A stretch of DNA of 64,000 nt from Actinomycetales bacterium (GTDB lineage Bacteria; Actinomycetota; Actinomycetes; S36-B12). This document shows, piece by piece, positions 35,576-44,679 of the stretch. Location of the stretch: assembly GCA_016125355.1 (NCBI GenBank), contig WGLX01000015.1, positions 83,044 through 147,043 on the forward strand, read 5' to 3'. A program made the position numbers and the translations under genes. Below the pieces are notes generated by a model. That model saw nothing but the letters and a program-made list of their open reading frames with translations, was not told the origin of the DNA and ran no database searches. The stretch's first letter is position 1. Every line of letters begins with the position of its first letter.

Positions 35576-36892
35576 ATGAGCAACGCCTGGTCCTTCGAGA
35601 CGAAGCAGATCCACGCCGGCCAGTCGCCCGACGGCGCCACCAATGCGCGGGCCCTGCCGATCTACCAGACCACGTCCTACACGTTCAACGACACCACGCA
35701 CGCCGCGAACCTGTTCGGGCTCAAGGAGCTCGGCAACATCTACACGCGGATCATGAACCCGACCCAGGCCGTCGTGGAGGACCGCATCGCGGCCCTCGAG
35801 GGAGGCGTGGCCGGCCTCCTCGTCGCCAGTGGGCAGGCGGCGGAGACGCTCGCCGTGCTCAACATCGCGGAGGCGGGGGACCACATCGTCTCCAGCCCGA
35901 GCCTGTACGGCGGCACCTACAACCTCTTCCACTACACGCTGCCGAAGCTCGGCATCGAGTGCACGTTCGTCGACGACCCGGGTGACCCGGAGTCATGGCG
36001 GGCTGCGGTGCGTCCCAACACCAAGCTGTTCTTCGGGGAGTCCATCGCCAACCCGAGGAATGACGTGCTCGACATCGAGGCTGTCGCGGCTGTGGCGCAC
36101 GAGGTGGGCGTCCCGCTCATCGTGGACAACACCGTGGCCACGCCGTACCTGGTCAACCCGCTGCAGTGGGGAGCGGATGTCGTCATCCACTCGGCCACCA
36201 AGTACCTCGGTGGCCATGGCACGTCGGTGGCGGGTGTCATCGTCGACGGCGGCACCTTCGACTACGCGCAGTATCCCGAGCGCTTCCCGAACTACAACCA
36301 GCCCGATCCGAGCTACCACGGGCTGGTCTACGCACGCGACCTCGGCGTGGGCTCGGCCTTCGGGGCCAACCTGTCCTTCATCCTCAAGGCGCGGGTGCAG
36401 CTTCTCCGTGACCTCGGCTGCGCGGTGTCCCCGTTCAACGCCTTCCTGATCGCGCAGGGTCTCGAGACGCTGTCGCTCCGGGTGGAGCGGCATGTCCAGA
36501 ATGCGCAGGCGGTGGCCGCGTTCCTGGCGGGACGAGACGAGGTGCTCAAGGTCAACTACTCGGGGCTGCCCGGAAGTCCGTGGTACGCCCTCGGCCAGAA
36601 GTACGCGCCTGGTGGCACCGGCGCGGTCCTGAGCTTCGAGATCGACGGCGGCCTCGAGGCCGGCAAGGCGTTCGTCGAGGCGCTGGACCTGCACAGCCAC
36701 GTGGCGAACATCGGCGATGTGCGCAGCCTGGTCATCCACCCGGCGTCCACGACGCACTCCCAGCTGACCGAGGAGGAGCAGCTGGCCTCCGGCGTCACGC
36801 CGGGCCTGGTGCGCCTTGCCGTGGGCATCGAGCACATCGACGACATCCTGGCCGACCTCGACGCCGGGTTCCGGGCCGCGAAGCAGTCCTGA
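35576..36892 (+). CDS. metY: O-acetylhomoserine sulfhydrylase
   Basis: 438 residues from ATG 35576, preceded by AAGGAG. A PLP enzyme that makes homocysteine from O-acetylhomoserine and sulfide. It has TKQIHAGQSPD and the Y.RIMNPTQAVVEDRIAALEGG stretch, and the cofactor lysine K209 in VIHSATKYLGGHGT. The roughly 430-residue length and the insertion with FPNYNQPDPSYHGL separate MetY from the shorter cystathionine synthases. It lies under a SAM-IV riboswitch and one base before metX, which supplies its substrate. Confidence 0.95.
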   Translation: MSNAWSFETKQIHAGQSPDGATNARALPIYQTTSYTFNDTTHAANLFGLKELGNIYTRIMNPTQAVVEDRIAALEGGVAGLLVASGQAAETLAVLNIAEAGDHIVSSPSLYGGTYNLFHYTLPKLGIECTFVDDPGDPESWRAAVRPNTKLFFGESIANPRNDVLDIEAVAAVAHEVGVPLIVDNTVATPYLVNPLQWGADVVIHSATKYLGGHGTSVAGVIVDGGTFDYAQYPERFPNYNQPDPSYHGLVYARDLGVGSAFGANLSFILKARVQLLRDLGCAVSPFNAFLIAQGLETLSLRVERHVQNAQAVAAFLAGRDEVLKVNYSGLPGSPWYALGQKYAPGGTGAVLSFEIDGGLEAGKAFVEALDLHSHVANIGDVRSLVIHPASTTHSQLTEEEQLASGVTPGLVRLAVGIEHIDDILADLDAGFRAAKQS

Positions 36893-36893
36893 C

Positions 36894-38069
36894 GTGTCCG
36901 AGTACGGCGCCCTGTCCTACGAGGGTCCTCCTCCCGCCACCGCCGCGTGGCGGGAGGAGGACCACCCGGGCGACCGTCACTTCCTGGACATCGGCGAGCT
37001 GAAGACCGAGCTCGGCGACGTCATCCCCGACGTCACGGTGGCCTACGAGACGTGGGGCACCCTCAACGAGGACCGGTCCAACGCCGTCTACATCTGCCAC
37101 GCGCTGACGGGGGACTCGCACGTGGCCGGCGAGCCCGGTCCCGGCCACAAGACCGGGGGCTGGTGGCACTCCCTCGTGGGACCTGGCTGCCCGGTCGACA
37201 CCGACGAGTGGTACGTCGTGTGCGCCAACGTCCTCGGCGGGTGCCAGGGCACAACGGGCCCGGCTTCGCTGGCCCCGGACGGGCGCCCGTGGGGGAGCCG
37301 TTTCCCCGTCATCACGGTGGCGGACATGGTCGAGGTGGAGCGCCGCCTCACCGATGCCCTCGGCATCGAGTCCTGGGCCCTCCTGCTCGGACCATCCCTC
37401 GGCGGGATGCGCGTCCTCGAATGGATGGTGCGGTACCCCGAGCGCGTTCGCGGGGGTCTCACGCTCGGGTCCACCGCGGCGGTCACGGCGGACCAGATCG
37501 GCACGCACGCCACGCAGATCGCGGCCATCGAGGCTGACCCGGCCTTCCGCGGGGGCGACTACTACGACGCCGGGCCGGGGGAGGGGCCGCACGTCGGCAT
37601 GGGCATAGCCCGACGCATCGCCCACCTGACGTACCGATCCGAGACCGAGCTGGACGGCCGCTTCGGCCGCAGCGCCCAGGCCGACGAGGATCCGTACGAC
37701 GGCGGCCGCTTCGCTGTGGAGTCCTACCTCGATCATCATGCGGACAAGCTGGCCCGACGGTTCGACGCGAACACCTACATCGCACTGACGCGCGCCATGA
37801 GCCTGTTCGACGTCGGAGCGGGCCGGGGTGGCGTGGCTGCGGCGCTCGGGGGCATCCACGCCCCGCTCACGGTGGTGGGCATCGATTCCGATCGCCTGTT
37901 CCCCGTCCGGCTGCAGCAGCAGATGGTGGACCTGACGCCCGGGGCCGACCGGCTGCACCTGATCCTGTCCGAGTTCGGTCACGACGGCTTCCTCGTCGAG
38001 GATGAGCAGGTGGGGGTCTTCGTGGCGCACGCCCTCCACCGGGTCCGCCGCAGCGACCACCGCGCCTAG
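36894..38069 (+). CDS. metX: Homoserine O-acetyltransferase
   Basis: 391 residues from GTG 36894, one base after the metY stop. An alpha/beta hydrolase that acetylates L-homoserine with acetyl-CoA, the committed step to methionine. It has VAYETWGTLN, CHALTGDSHVAG, and the nucleophile elbow GPSLGGMRVLEWM with S168. The triad is completed by Asp in VVGIDSDRLFP and His in FGHDGFL. It is controlled with metY by the upstream SAM-IV riboswitch. Confidence 0.95.
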   Translation: MSEYGALSYEGPPPATAAWREEDHPGDRHFLDIGELKTELGDVIPDVTVAYETWGTLNEDRSNAVYICHALTGDSHVAGEPGPGHKTGGWWHSLVGPGCPVDTDEWYVVCANVLGGCQGTTGPASLAPDGRPWGSRFPVITVADMVEVERRLTDALGIESWALLLGPSLGGMRVLEWMVRYPERVRGGLTLGSTAAVTADQIGTHATQIAAIEADPAFRGGDYYDAGPGEGPHVGMGIARRIAHLTYRSETELDGRFGRSAQADEDPYDGGRFAVESYLDHHADKLARRFDANTYIALTRAMSLFDVGAGRGGVAAALGGIHAPLTVVGIDSDRLFPVRLQQQMVDLTPGADRLHLILSEFGHDGFLVEDEQVGVFVAHALHRVRRSDHRA

Positions 38070-38145
38070 CCAACGGGTCGGGTCCCGCGGCTGAGGTTGT
38101 CCACAGGCGCGCCTTCGCCCCTCGCCGACTCCACGCTCGGCGACC

Positions 38146-38151
38146 TACTGT
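38146..38151 (+). promoter_or_regulatory. Leaderless -10 element before secreted PKD-like gene
   Basis: TACTGT ends six bases before GTG 38158. A CGCCGA/TCGGCG dyad (38123-38128, 38137-38142) lies upstream in the -35 area. Confidence 0.45.
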
Positions 38152-38157
38152 CCCAGC

Positions 38158-39066
38158 GTGGCCACCGTGTCTGCCCACGTCCGCTTCCTCGTCGTCGCCA
38201 TCGTCGCCACGATGATGGTGCTGGGCGGCGCCGACGCGGCGACGGCGGCCGGAGGCCATCCGATCGGCGGCCCGGTGCACGGGGACGACCTCGCGGACGA
38301 GTACGTCGGCACGGGTGGACTGATCCTGCCGGGGAGCGTCGACGCGTCCGTTCGCCGTGAGGTGTCCTCGTGCCTCGGCTGTGAGTGGCGCGTGACGTCA
38401 CCGTGCGCACGGTCCGACCTCGGCGCACCCCTCGATAGGGCGTGTGCGGGAGTCGTGCGCGGCTGTCCCGGGGGCTCCCTGCGGCGCACCTGGTTCCGGG
38501 CCGCGGACGGGCCCTGGCGGGAGACGGGGCTGGTCTGCCTGCGCCAGGGAGGGCTGCTGACGGTGCGGGACGCCCGCGCGGCGGTCCTGGAGCGCCTGTC
38601 CCGAGCCGTGCCCGCCCTTCGACCGGCGGCCGCGCCGCCGCGCGGGGTGCTGCCCCAGCTCCCGACCTACTTCGACACGGGAATGCCGCGCGGGGAGCAG
38701 GTGTTCACGTTCATGGTCGCCGGTCACGCGCTGGCCGTGCATGCCCAGCCCCGCTGGTCGTGGACGTTCGGGGATGGCGCGTCGATGCGTACCGACGACC
38801 CGGGTGGCAGCTTCCCGTGGGGCACCGTCACGCACGTGTACCGCGTGGCGGGGACCTTCGAGGTCGTGTGCGCCACGATGTGGACCGCTGAGTTCTGGAG
38901 CGATGGATTGGGCCCGTTCCCGGTGCCGGAGGGCATCCGGCAGGAGGCTGCCTTCCCGGTGGTCGTGGGGGAGGGACGCGCCGCTCTGGTGCCCGGCGAC
39001 CGCCCGCCGGACATCCGGCCGGATGTCCGTGGCACAATGGCCCACAGACCGGCCCGTCCAAGCTGA
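38158..39066 (+). CDS. Secreted protein with PKD-like domain
   Basis: 302 residues from GTG 38158. A signal peptide spans about 1-31 ([20 protein letters not shown]). A cysteine-bearing segment follows ([28 protein letters not shown]), then a PKD-like fold near 200-240 with [11 protein letters not shown] and [15 protein letters not shown] domains mediate extracellular protein or sugar contacts. The remaining parts resemble no family I recognise. It is exported, and its relation to the neighbouring sigma factor is unknown. Confidence 0.75.
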   Translation: MATVSAHVRFLVVAIVATMMVLGGADAATAAGGHPIGGPVHGDDLADEYVGTGGLILPGSVDASVRREVSSCLGCEWRVTSPCARSDLGAPLDRACAGVVRGCPGGSLRRTWFRAADGPWRETGLVCLRQGGLLTVRDARAAVLERLSRAVPALRPAAAPPRGVLPQLPTYFDTGMPRGEQVFTFMVAGHALAVHAQPRWSWTFGDGASMRTDDPGGSFPWGTVTHVYRVAGTFEVVCATMWTAEFWSDGLGPFPVPEGIRQEAAFPVVVGEGRAALVPGDRPPDIRPDVRGTMAHRPARPS

Positions 39067-39121
39067 AGGCTTGACACGGGCCCTTGTCGTGGGTCAACGC
39101 GAGGAAGGCATACCCCACTCG

Positions 39122-40600
39122 ATGGCAACTGGCAGCAGCAAGTCCCCTGCAAAGAAGTCCGCTCCGGCCAAGAAGGCACCTGCAGCGAAGAAGGCCGCTC
39201 CCGCTCCGTCGGCCTCCGCGAAGAAGGCGCCGGCGGCGAAGAAGGCGGCCACCACGCCGGTGAAGAAGGCGTCTGCCGCCAAGAAGGCGGCCACCACGCC
39301 GGTGAAGAAGGCGTCTGCCGCGAAGAAGGCGGCTCCGGCCAAGAAGGCGCCGGCGGCGAAGAAGGCGGCGGCCGGGAAGAAGGCGGCTCCGGCCAAGAAG
39401 GCGGCCGGCAAGGCGACGGGTGAGGACGAGCTCGTCGAGGTCGTCGAGACCGAGGACGGCCTTGTCGAGGTCGAGGACATCGACGAGGTCGAGGAGGTCG
39501 AGGACGAGGATCTCGAGGAGGCGGCCGAGCTCGAGGCGGACCTCGAGGCTGATCTGGCCGAGGACCTCAAGGGAGTCGAGGAGGAGGAGAAGTCCGAGGG
39601 CGAGGCGAAGTCCGCGGAGACCGACGAGGGCTTCACGATCTCCGACATCGACGACACGGATGAGCCCGTCCAGACCGTCACCGTGGCCGGCGCGACGGCC
39701 GACCCCGTCAAGGACTACCTCAAGCAGATCGGCAAGGTGGCCCTGCTCAATGCCGAGCAGGAGGTCGAGCTCGCCAAGCGGATCGAGGCGGGACTGTTCG
39801 CCGAGGAGATGCTGGCCGAGGGACCCAAGCTCGACAAGAAGACCCGGCTTGACCTGGAGTGGATCGCGACGGACGGCCGGCGGGCGAAGAACCACCTGCT
39901 GGAGGCGAACCTTCGCCTGGTCGTCTCGCTCGCCAAGCGCTACACCGGGCGCGGCATGCTCTTCCTGGACCTCATCCAGGAGGGCAACCTGGGCCTGATC
40001 CGCGCCGTCGAGAAGTTCGACTACACCAAGGGCTACAAGTTCTCGACCTATGCGACGTGGTGGATCCGCCAGGCGATCACCCGGGCCATGGCCGACCAGG
40101 CGCGGACCATCCGCATTCCGGTGCACATGGTCGAGGTCATCAACAAGCTCGCTCGGGTGCAGCGCCAGATGCTGCAGGACCTCGGACGCGAGCCCACTCC
40201 CGAGGAGCTGGCCAAGGAGCTGGACATGACGCCCGAGAAGGTCGTCGAGGTCCAGAAGTACGGGCGCGAGCCCATCTCGCTGCACACCCCCCTCGGCGAG
40301 GAGGGGGACAGCGAGTTCGGGGATCTCATCGAGGACTCCGAGGCGATCGTCCCCTCGGATGCGGTGTCCTTCACCCTGCTGCAGGAGCAGCTGGAGTCGG
40401 TCCTCGACACCCTGTCGGATCGGGAGGCGGGCGTCGTCCGCATGCGCTTCGGCCTCACGGACGGCCAGCCGAAGACCCTCGACGAGATCGGCAAGGTCTA
40501 CGGCGTGACCCGCGAGCGGATCCGCCAGATCGAGTCCAAGACGATGTCGAAGCTTCGCCACCCGTCGCGGTCCCAGGTCCTCCGCGACTACCTCGACTGA
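39122..40600 (+). CDS. sigA: Principal RNA polymerase sigma factor (HrdB/SigA)
   Basis: 492 residues. Residues 1-100 are a Lys/Ala/Pro-rich histone-H1-like tail and residues 100-160 are strongly acidic. The sigma-70 core follows: region 1.2 ([21 protein letters not shown]), region 2 ([40 protein letters not shown]), region 3, and region 4 ([34 protein letters not shown]). It directs transcription of housekeeping genes. The N-terminal tail contains a 42-bp tandem repeat. A TTGACA lies at 39071, but I see no convincing -10 partner. parE follows four genes downstream, a common actinomycete arrangement. Confidence 0.95.
   Translation: MATGSSKSPAKKSAPAKKAPAAKKAAPAPSASAKKAPAAKKAATTPVKKASAAKKAATTPVKKASAAKKAAPAKKAPAAKKAAAGKKAAPAKKAAGKATGEDELVEVVETEDGLVEVEDIDEVEEVEDEDLEEAAELEADLEADLAEDLKGVEEEEKSEGEAKSAETDEGFTISDIDDTDEPVQTVTVAGATADPVKDYLKQIGKVALLNAEQEVELAKRIEAGLFAEEMLAEGPKLDKKTRLDLEWIATDGRRAKNHLLEANLRLVVSLAKRYTGRGMLFLDLIQEGNLGLIRAVEKFDYTKGYKFSTYATWWIRQAITRAMADQARTIRIPVHMVEVINKLARVQRQMLQDLGREPTPEELAKELDMTPEKVVEVQKYGREPISLHTPLGEEGDSEFGDLIEDSEAIVPSDAVSFTLLQEQLESVLDTLSDREAGVVRMRFGLTDGQPKTLDEIGKVYGVTRERIRQIESKTMSKLRHPSRSQVLRDYLD
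39239..39322 (+). repeat. 42-bp tandem repeat inside the sigma factor gene
   Basis: Two copies, 39239-39280 and 39281-39322, differ only at the last base. Each encodes [14 protein letters not shown] in the basic N-terminal tail. The period is a multiple of three, so copy-number change would keep the frame. Confidence 0.9.
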
Positions 40601-40612
40601 GGGGCGCGGCTA

Positions 40613-40642
40613 TTCGACCTCCACGGGAATCTCCCGTATGGT
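40613..40642 (+). promoter_or_regulatory. Promoter with palindromic spacer before the sortase-like gene
   Basis: TTCGAC (40613-40618) and TATGGT (40637-40642) are 18 bases apart. ACGGGA (40623-40628) and TCCCGT (40632-40637) form a dyad in the spacer. The dyad could also act as a weak terminator for the sigma factor gene. Confidence 0.5.
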
Positions 40643-40685
40643 CGATCGCACTGTCCACTTGCATGCGCACATCCCCGAGGAAGTC

Positions 40686-41273
40686 ATGAAGCGACTCGTC
40701 ATCATCGTGGCCCTGGCCCTGATGGGCAGCCTGGTGACGGCCCTGCCCGCCGAGGCGGCCTCCTGCCCGCCGGCCACCGTCGGGGGCAAGGCCATCGGCT
40801 GGATCAAGGTCGGCGACCGTTCCGTGCCCCTCAAGCCTGTCACCTACCGCAAGGGCGGCCCGCTGGATCCGCCGGCCACCAATCAGGCGGCCGGCCTGTC
40901 CATCCGCAACGCCAAGCTGACGGCGAAGCGCGGCAAGTCGGTGATCACCTGGCACGTGCGGTACGGCGTGGGGTGCTACGGGTCGCTGAACACCGTCCTC
41001 AAGGCGCCCATCGGGAGCACCTTCATGGTGAAGGAGCGGGGCAAGGATCCCGTGTACTTCCAGATCATGAAGCGCGACAGCGTCCCGAAGAACCGTCTGC
41101 GCGCCTCGTGGTTCGCCCGGACCGGCGCGCACCGGCTCGTGCTGCTCACCTGCGATGACCTCCAGGGCGGCGTCTTCCTCAAGACCCAGGCCGTGATCGC
41201 CAAGCGCGTCCCGGCTCCATCGCCGGCCACCACAGGCGCCACGCCTGCGGCGGCCCCCACCTCGAGCACGTAG
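40686..41273 (+). CDS. Secreted sortase-like protein, probably degenerate
   Basis: 195 residues from ATG 40686, with GAGGAAG upstream. A signal peptide (1-23) is followed by a fold reminiscent of class F sortases. VPLKPVTYRKGGPLDPP and the AAGLS turn stand where sortases have their N-terminal strand and AGW segment. ITWHVRYG carries a histidine in the catalytic-His position, and RLVLLTCDD a cysteine in the catalytic-Cys position. The arginine expected after the cysteine is not evident (GGVFLKTQ). A Pro/Ala/Thr tail ends the protein. The family call is inference from motif order. Confidence 0.55.
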   Translation: MKRLVIIVALALMGSLVTALPAEAASCPPATVGGKAIGWIKVGDRSVPLKPVTYRKGGPLDPPATNQAAGLSIRNAKLTAKRGKSVITWHVRYGVGCYGSLNTVLKAPIGSTFMVKERGKDPVYFQIMKRDSVPKNRLRASWFARTGAHRLVLLTCDDLQGGVFLKTQAVIAKRVPAPSPATTGATPAAAPTSST

Positions 41274-41291
41274 GGCCTGCCGGAGCGTTGG

Positions 41292-41297
41292 TAGGGT
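41292..41297 (+). promoter_or_regulatory. Leaderless -10 element before ScpB-like gene
   Basis: TAGGGT ends eight bases before ATG 41306, leaving no room for a ribosome site. Confidence 0.45.
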
Positions 41298-41305
41298 CCC
41301 GGCCC

Positions 41306-42115
41306 ATGGCCGGTGATCCGCTCGTCAGCATCGCTCATCTCGGGCCGGAGGGCTCCCGGAGCGCCGTCGTCGAGGTGACGATGGCCAACCAGGCCCGCCG
41401 GAATGCGCTCAGCCAGGGCATGCTCGACGCCCTGACGACGGCCATCGAGGAGGCGGCGGCCGTGTCCTGCCGGGCGCTTGTCCTGCGGGCCGAGGCCGGG
41501 GTGAGCACGTGGTCGGCCGGATACGACATCGAGGCCCTGCCCCTGGATGGGGCGGACCCACTGACCTGGGCGAATCCCCTCGAGACGCTGCTGCACGCCG
41601 TCCGGCTCGCCCCGTTCCCCGTCATCGCGGCGGTGGAGGGAGGGGCCTGGGGCGGGGCCTGCGAACTGGCGCTCACCTGCGATCTGGTGGTCGCGGTCCG
41701 CACGGCGACCTTCGCGATCACACCAACCCGACTCGGGGTGCCCTACAACACCTCCGGGGTGGCCCATTTCGTGGCGGCCCTGCCGCTGAATGTCGCTCGT
41801 GAGATGTTCTACACGGCGGATCCGCTCGGCGCGGAGGCCCTGGCCGGATACGGCGTCGTCAACCGCCTGGTCGCCGATGGCGATGAGCTGGGGGTGGTCA
41901 GCCGGGAGCTGGCGAACCGGATCGCGGTCCGTGCCCCCCTGTCCGTGCGTGCGATCAAGGCTGAGATCACGGCGCTCACCGATGCCCGGTCACTCACCAG
42001 CGACGACTTCGAGCGCCTGACGGAACTGCGACGACTCGCATGGACGAGCACCGACTACCAGGAGGGGGTTGCCGCGTTCCGCGAGAAGCGGTCCGCGCGA
42101 TTCAGCGGGACCTGA
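41306..42115 (+). CDS. scpB: Methylmalonyl-CoA decarboxylase-like crotonase
   Basis: 269 residues from ATG 41306. A crotonase-fold enzyme. The order of motifs follows E. coli ScpB: SAGYDIEALPLDGADPL, VEGGAWGGACELALTCDL, FAITPTRLGVPYN, then the C-terminal DFERLTELRR and DYQEGVAAFREKR. ScpB decarboxylates methylmalonyl-CoA to propionyl-CoA. No methylmalonyl-CoA mutase or CoA-transferase is nearby, so the physiological role is open. A general enoyl-CoA hydratase is less likely given the YDIEALP and GVPYN segments. Confidence 0.85.
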   Translation: MAGDPLVSIAHLGPEGSRSAVVEVTMANQARRNALSQGMLDALTTAIEEAAAVSCRALVLRAEAGVSTWSAGYDIEALPLDGADPLTWANPLETLLHAVRLAPFPVIAAVEGGAWGGACELALTCDLVVAVRTATFAITPTRLGVPYNTSGVAHFVAALPLNVAREMFYTADPLGAEALAGYGVVNRLVADGDELGVVSRELANRIAVRAPLSVRAIKAEITALTDARSLTSDDFERLTELRRLAWTSTDYQEGVAAFREKRSARFSGT

Positions 42116-42148
42116 CGATCTGGGCACGGGGTTCAGCGGTGCAGGCGC

Positions 42149-42364
42149 CTAGTCCTCGGCGGCCGGCTTCTCGGTGAGGCGGTGGGTCTCGTCGACGATC
42201 TCGATCGCCTGGGGACGCAGGGCGTCCTCGTGACGGCTCCAATGGTGACCGCAGAACAGCAGGTCGGTGCCACCCGGAAGCACGACGCGGACGTATGCCT
42301 GTGCGTTGCATCGATCGCAGCGATCGGTGGCGCTGAGCGCGGGCGCGGACAGTGTGGTGGCCAT
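42149..42364 (-). CDS. Small DUF7455 zinc-ribbon-like protein
   Basis: 71 residues from ATG 42364. It has CDRCNAQAYVRVVLPGG and LLFCGHHWSRHEDAL, giving two CxxC/CxHH-type metal ligands in a short chain. This small protein is commonly found beside the sigma factor and parE genes in actinobacteria. Its function is unknown; the ligand pattern suggests one bound zinc. Confidence 0.85.
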   Translation of the reverse strand: MATTLSAPALSATDRCDRCNAQAYVRVVLPGGTDLLFCGHHWSRHEDALRPQAIEIVDETHRLTEKPAAED

Positions 42365-42573
42365 GTGTCCCGTCCTTTCGTCGTGGTCTCGGCCGCGGGC
42401 CGATCCCGTGGTGCCGTCCTTTCCGGATAACAGTCTTACACGGCCCGTCTGTTCCCGACTCGCCACGCCGGGGCCGTTCGCGGTGAGCGAAGCCGGTAAA
42501 CGGACATTACGGTCGCAGGTGGACACGCCTCACCCTGCGCGGTCCGAACCGCGACGCTGGGTAGGTTGTCGGC
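42365..42573. promoter_or_regulatory. Divergent promoter region, DUF7455 and parE
   Basis: This is the longest intergenic stretch (209 bases). TAGGTT (42562-42567) ends six bases before GTG 42574, giving a leaderless parE promoter. On the other side, a good AAAGGA ribosome site serves the DUF7455 gene. No clear operator was seen. Confidence 0.5.
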
Positions 42574-44667
42574 GTGGCAGCGAAATCGACCAGGTCCAAA
42601 GCACCGTCCGCCGGCGGCTACTCCGCCCGGGATCTCGCGGTGCTGGAGGGCCTCGAGGCGGTCCGGAAGCGCCCGGGCATGTACATCGGCTCCAACGACG
42701 GCCGCGGCCTCATGCACTGCCTGTGGGAGATCGTCGACAACGCGGTCGATGAGGCGTTGGCCGGGTTCTGTACCTCGGTCACCGTGACGCTGCACGCGGA
42801 CGGGTCGGCCGAGGTGGCCGACAACGGGCGAGGCATCCCCGTCGACGTCGAGCCCAAGACGAAGCTCACCGGAGTCGAGGTCGTGCTGACCAAGCTCCAT
42901 GCGGGCGGCAAGTTCGGCGGTGGCTCCTACACCGCCAGCGGCGGGCTGCACGGCGTCGGCGCCTCCGTCGTGAACGCCCTCTCGTCGCGTCTCGATGTCG
43001 AGGTCGACCGGAGCGGCAAGGTCCACACCATGTCGTTCCGCCGTGGCGTCCCGGGCGTGTTCGACGGCGAGGGCCCGGAGGCGGCCTTCAGCCGCAAAGG
43101 CGGCCTGCAGATCATCGGCAAGTGCTCGCGCACCAAGACCGGTACCCGGGTGAGGTGGTGGGCAGACCGGCAGGTGTTCACCAAGGACGCCGACTACGAC
43201 CGGGCCGCCCTGCGCGAGCGGGCCATGCAGAGCACCTTCCTCGTGCCGGGGCTGACGATGGTCCTCCGCGACCATCGGGATCCCGGTGACCTGTGGGAGG
43301 AGACCTTCCAGCACAAGGGCGGGATCGCCGAGTACATCGAGTACCTGTCGCACGGCGATCCGGTCACCTCGGTGATCCGGCTCAGCGGCCAGGGCCACTT
43401 CCACGAGACCGTTCCCGTGCTCGACGACAAGGGCCACATGACTCCCCAGGAGGTGGAGCGGGACCTCGGTGTCGAGATCGCCCTGCGCTGGGACACCGGG
43501 TACGACACCACAATGCGCTCGTTCGTCAACGTGATCGCCACGCCCAAGGGCGGGACCCACGTGGCCGGGTTCGAGCGCGCGCTCGTGAAGGTGATCAATG
43601 ACCAGCTCCGTGCCGCCAAGGTGCTGAAGGCCAGCGAGGACAACATCGCCAAAGACGATGCGATGGAGGGGCTGACCGCGGTCGTGACCGTGCGGCTCGC
43701 CGAGCCCCAGTTCGAGGGTCAGACCAAGGAGGTCCTCGGGACGCCCGCCGCGTCGCGCATCGTGGCGAACGTGGTCACCAAGGAGCTGTCCTCGTGGATC
43801 TCCTCGCCTCCGCGTGGCGAGAAGGCGGCGGCCAAGGCGCTGCTCGACAAGGCCGCCAACGCGATGCGCGCCCGGGTGGCGGCGCGGACGCACCGCGACC
43901 TGCAGCGGCGGAAGACCGCGCTCGAGTCGTCGGCCCTCCCGGCGAAGCTCGTCGACTGCCGGAGCGAGGACGTCGAGCGCACGGAGCTCTTCATCGTCGA
44001 GGGCGACAGTGCGCTCGGAACGGCCAAGACGGCCCGCAACGCGGACTTCCAGGCGCTGCTCCCGATCCGCGGCAAGATCCTGAACGTCCAGAAGTCATCG
44101 CTGGCGGACATGCTGAAGAACGCGGAGTGCGCCGCCATCATCCAGGTCATCGGAGCCGGTTCGGGGCGCACGTTCGACCTCGATCAGGCGCGCTACGGCA
44201 AGGTGATCCTCATGTCGGATGCTGACGTCGACGGTGCGCACATCCGGTGCCTGCTGCTCACGCTCATCCACCGGTACATGCGCCCACTCCTCGACGCCGG
44301 GCGTGTGTTCGCTGCTGTCCCTCCTCTGCACCGGATCGAGATCATCAATCCGGGGAGCAAGGCGAACGACGTGATCTACACGTACAGCGACGCCGAGATG
44401 CGCTCGGTGCTGGCCGACGCCGAGAAGCGCGGGCGGCGCGTGAAGGACCCGGTCCAGCGCTACAAGGGCCTGGGGGAGATGGACGCCTCTCAGCTGCGGG
44501 AGACGACCATGGATCCCGCCCACCGCACGTTGCGCCGGATCACCATGTCCGACGTGGAGGACGCGGCGTGCGTGTTCGACCTGCTGATGGGCAGTGATGT
44601 GGCGCCGCGCAAGGATTTCATCGTCGAGGGCGCCGCGTCGCTGGACCGGGAGCGCATCGACGCCTGA
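42574..44667 (+). CDS. parE: DNA topoisomerase IV subunit B (type IIA, GyrB/ParE)
   Basis: 697 residues from GTG 42574. The GHKL ATPase has EIVDNAVDEALAGF, ADNGRGIPVDV and SGGLHGVGASVVNALS. The transducer has QTKEVLGTP and the TOPRIM domain ELFIVEGDSALGTAK with LMSDADVDGAHIRCLLLT. The C-terminus YKGLGEMDASQLRETTMDP is standard. It decatenates or relaxes DNA with a ParC/GyrA partner. The matching A-subunit C-terminus lies at the right edge of the window. Assignment as ParE rather than GyrB rests on the sigma factor/DUF7455 context and the apparently leaderless GTG start. Confidence 0.9.
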   Translation: MAAKSTRSKAPSAGGYSARDLAVLEGLEAVRKRPGMYIGSNDGRGLMHCLWEIVDNAVDEALAGFCTSVTVTLHADGSAEVADNGRGIPVDVEPKTKLTGVEVVLTKLHAGGKFGGGSYTASGGLHGVGASVVNALSSRLDVEVDRSGKVHTMSFRRGVPGVFDGEGPEAAFSRKGGLQIIGKCSRTKTGTRVRWWADRQVFTKDADYDRAALRERAMQSTFLVPGLTMVLRDHRDPGDLWEETFQHKGGIAEYIEYLSHGDPVTSVIRLSGQGHFHETVPVLDDKGHMTPQEVERDLGVEIALRWDTGYDTTMRSFVNVIATPKGGTHVAGFERALVKVINDQLRAAKVLKASEDNIAKDDAMEGLTAVVTVRLAEPQFEGQTKEVLGTPAASRIVANVVTKELSSWISSPPRGEKAAAKALLDKAANAMRARVAARTHRDLQRRKTALESSALPAKLVDCRSEDVERTELFIVEGDSALGTAKTARNADFQALLPIRGKILNVQKSSLADMLKNAECAAIIQVIGAGSGRTFDLDQARYGKVILMSDADVDGAHIRCLLLTLIHRYMRPLLDAGRVFAAVPPLHRIEIINPGSKANDVIYTYSDAEMRSVLADAEKRGRRVKDPVQRYKGLGEMDASQLRETTMDPAHRTLRRITMSDVEDAACVFDLLMGSDVAPRKDFIVEGAASLDRERIDA

Positions 44668-44679
44668 CGCCCGCAGCCG

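Noticed and set aside
39071-39100. TTGACA as promoter of the sigma factor gene
   Set aside because: The -35 is perfect but no acceptable -10 lies 16-19 bases downstream, so no promoter is claimed.
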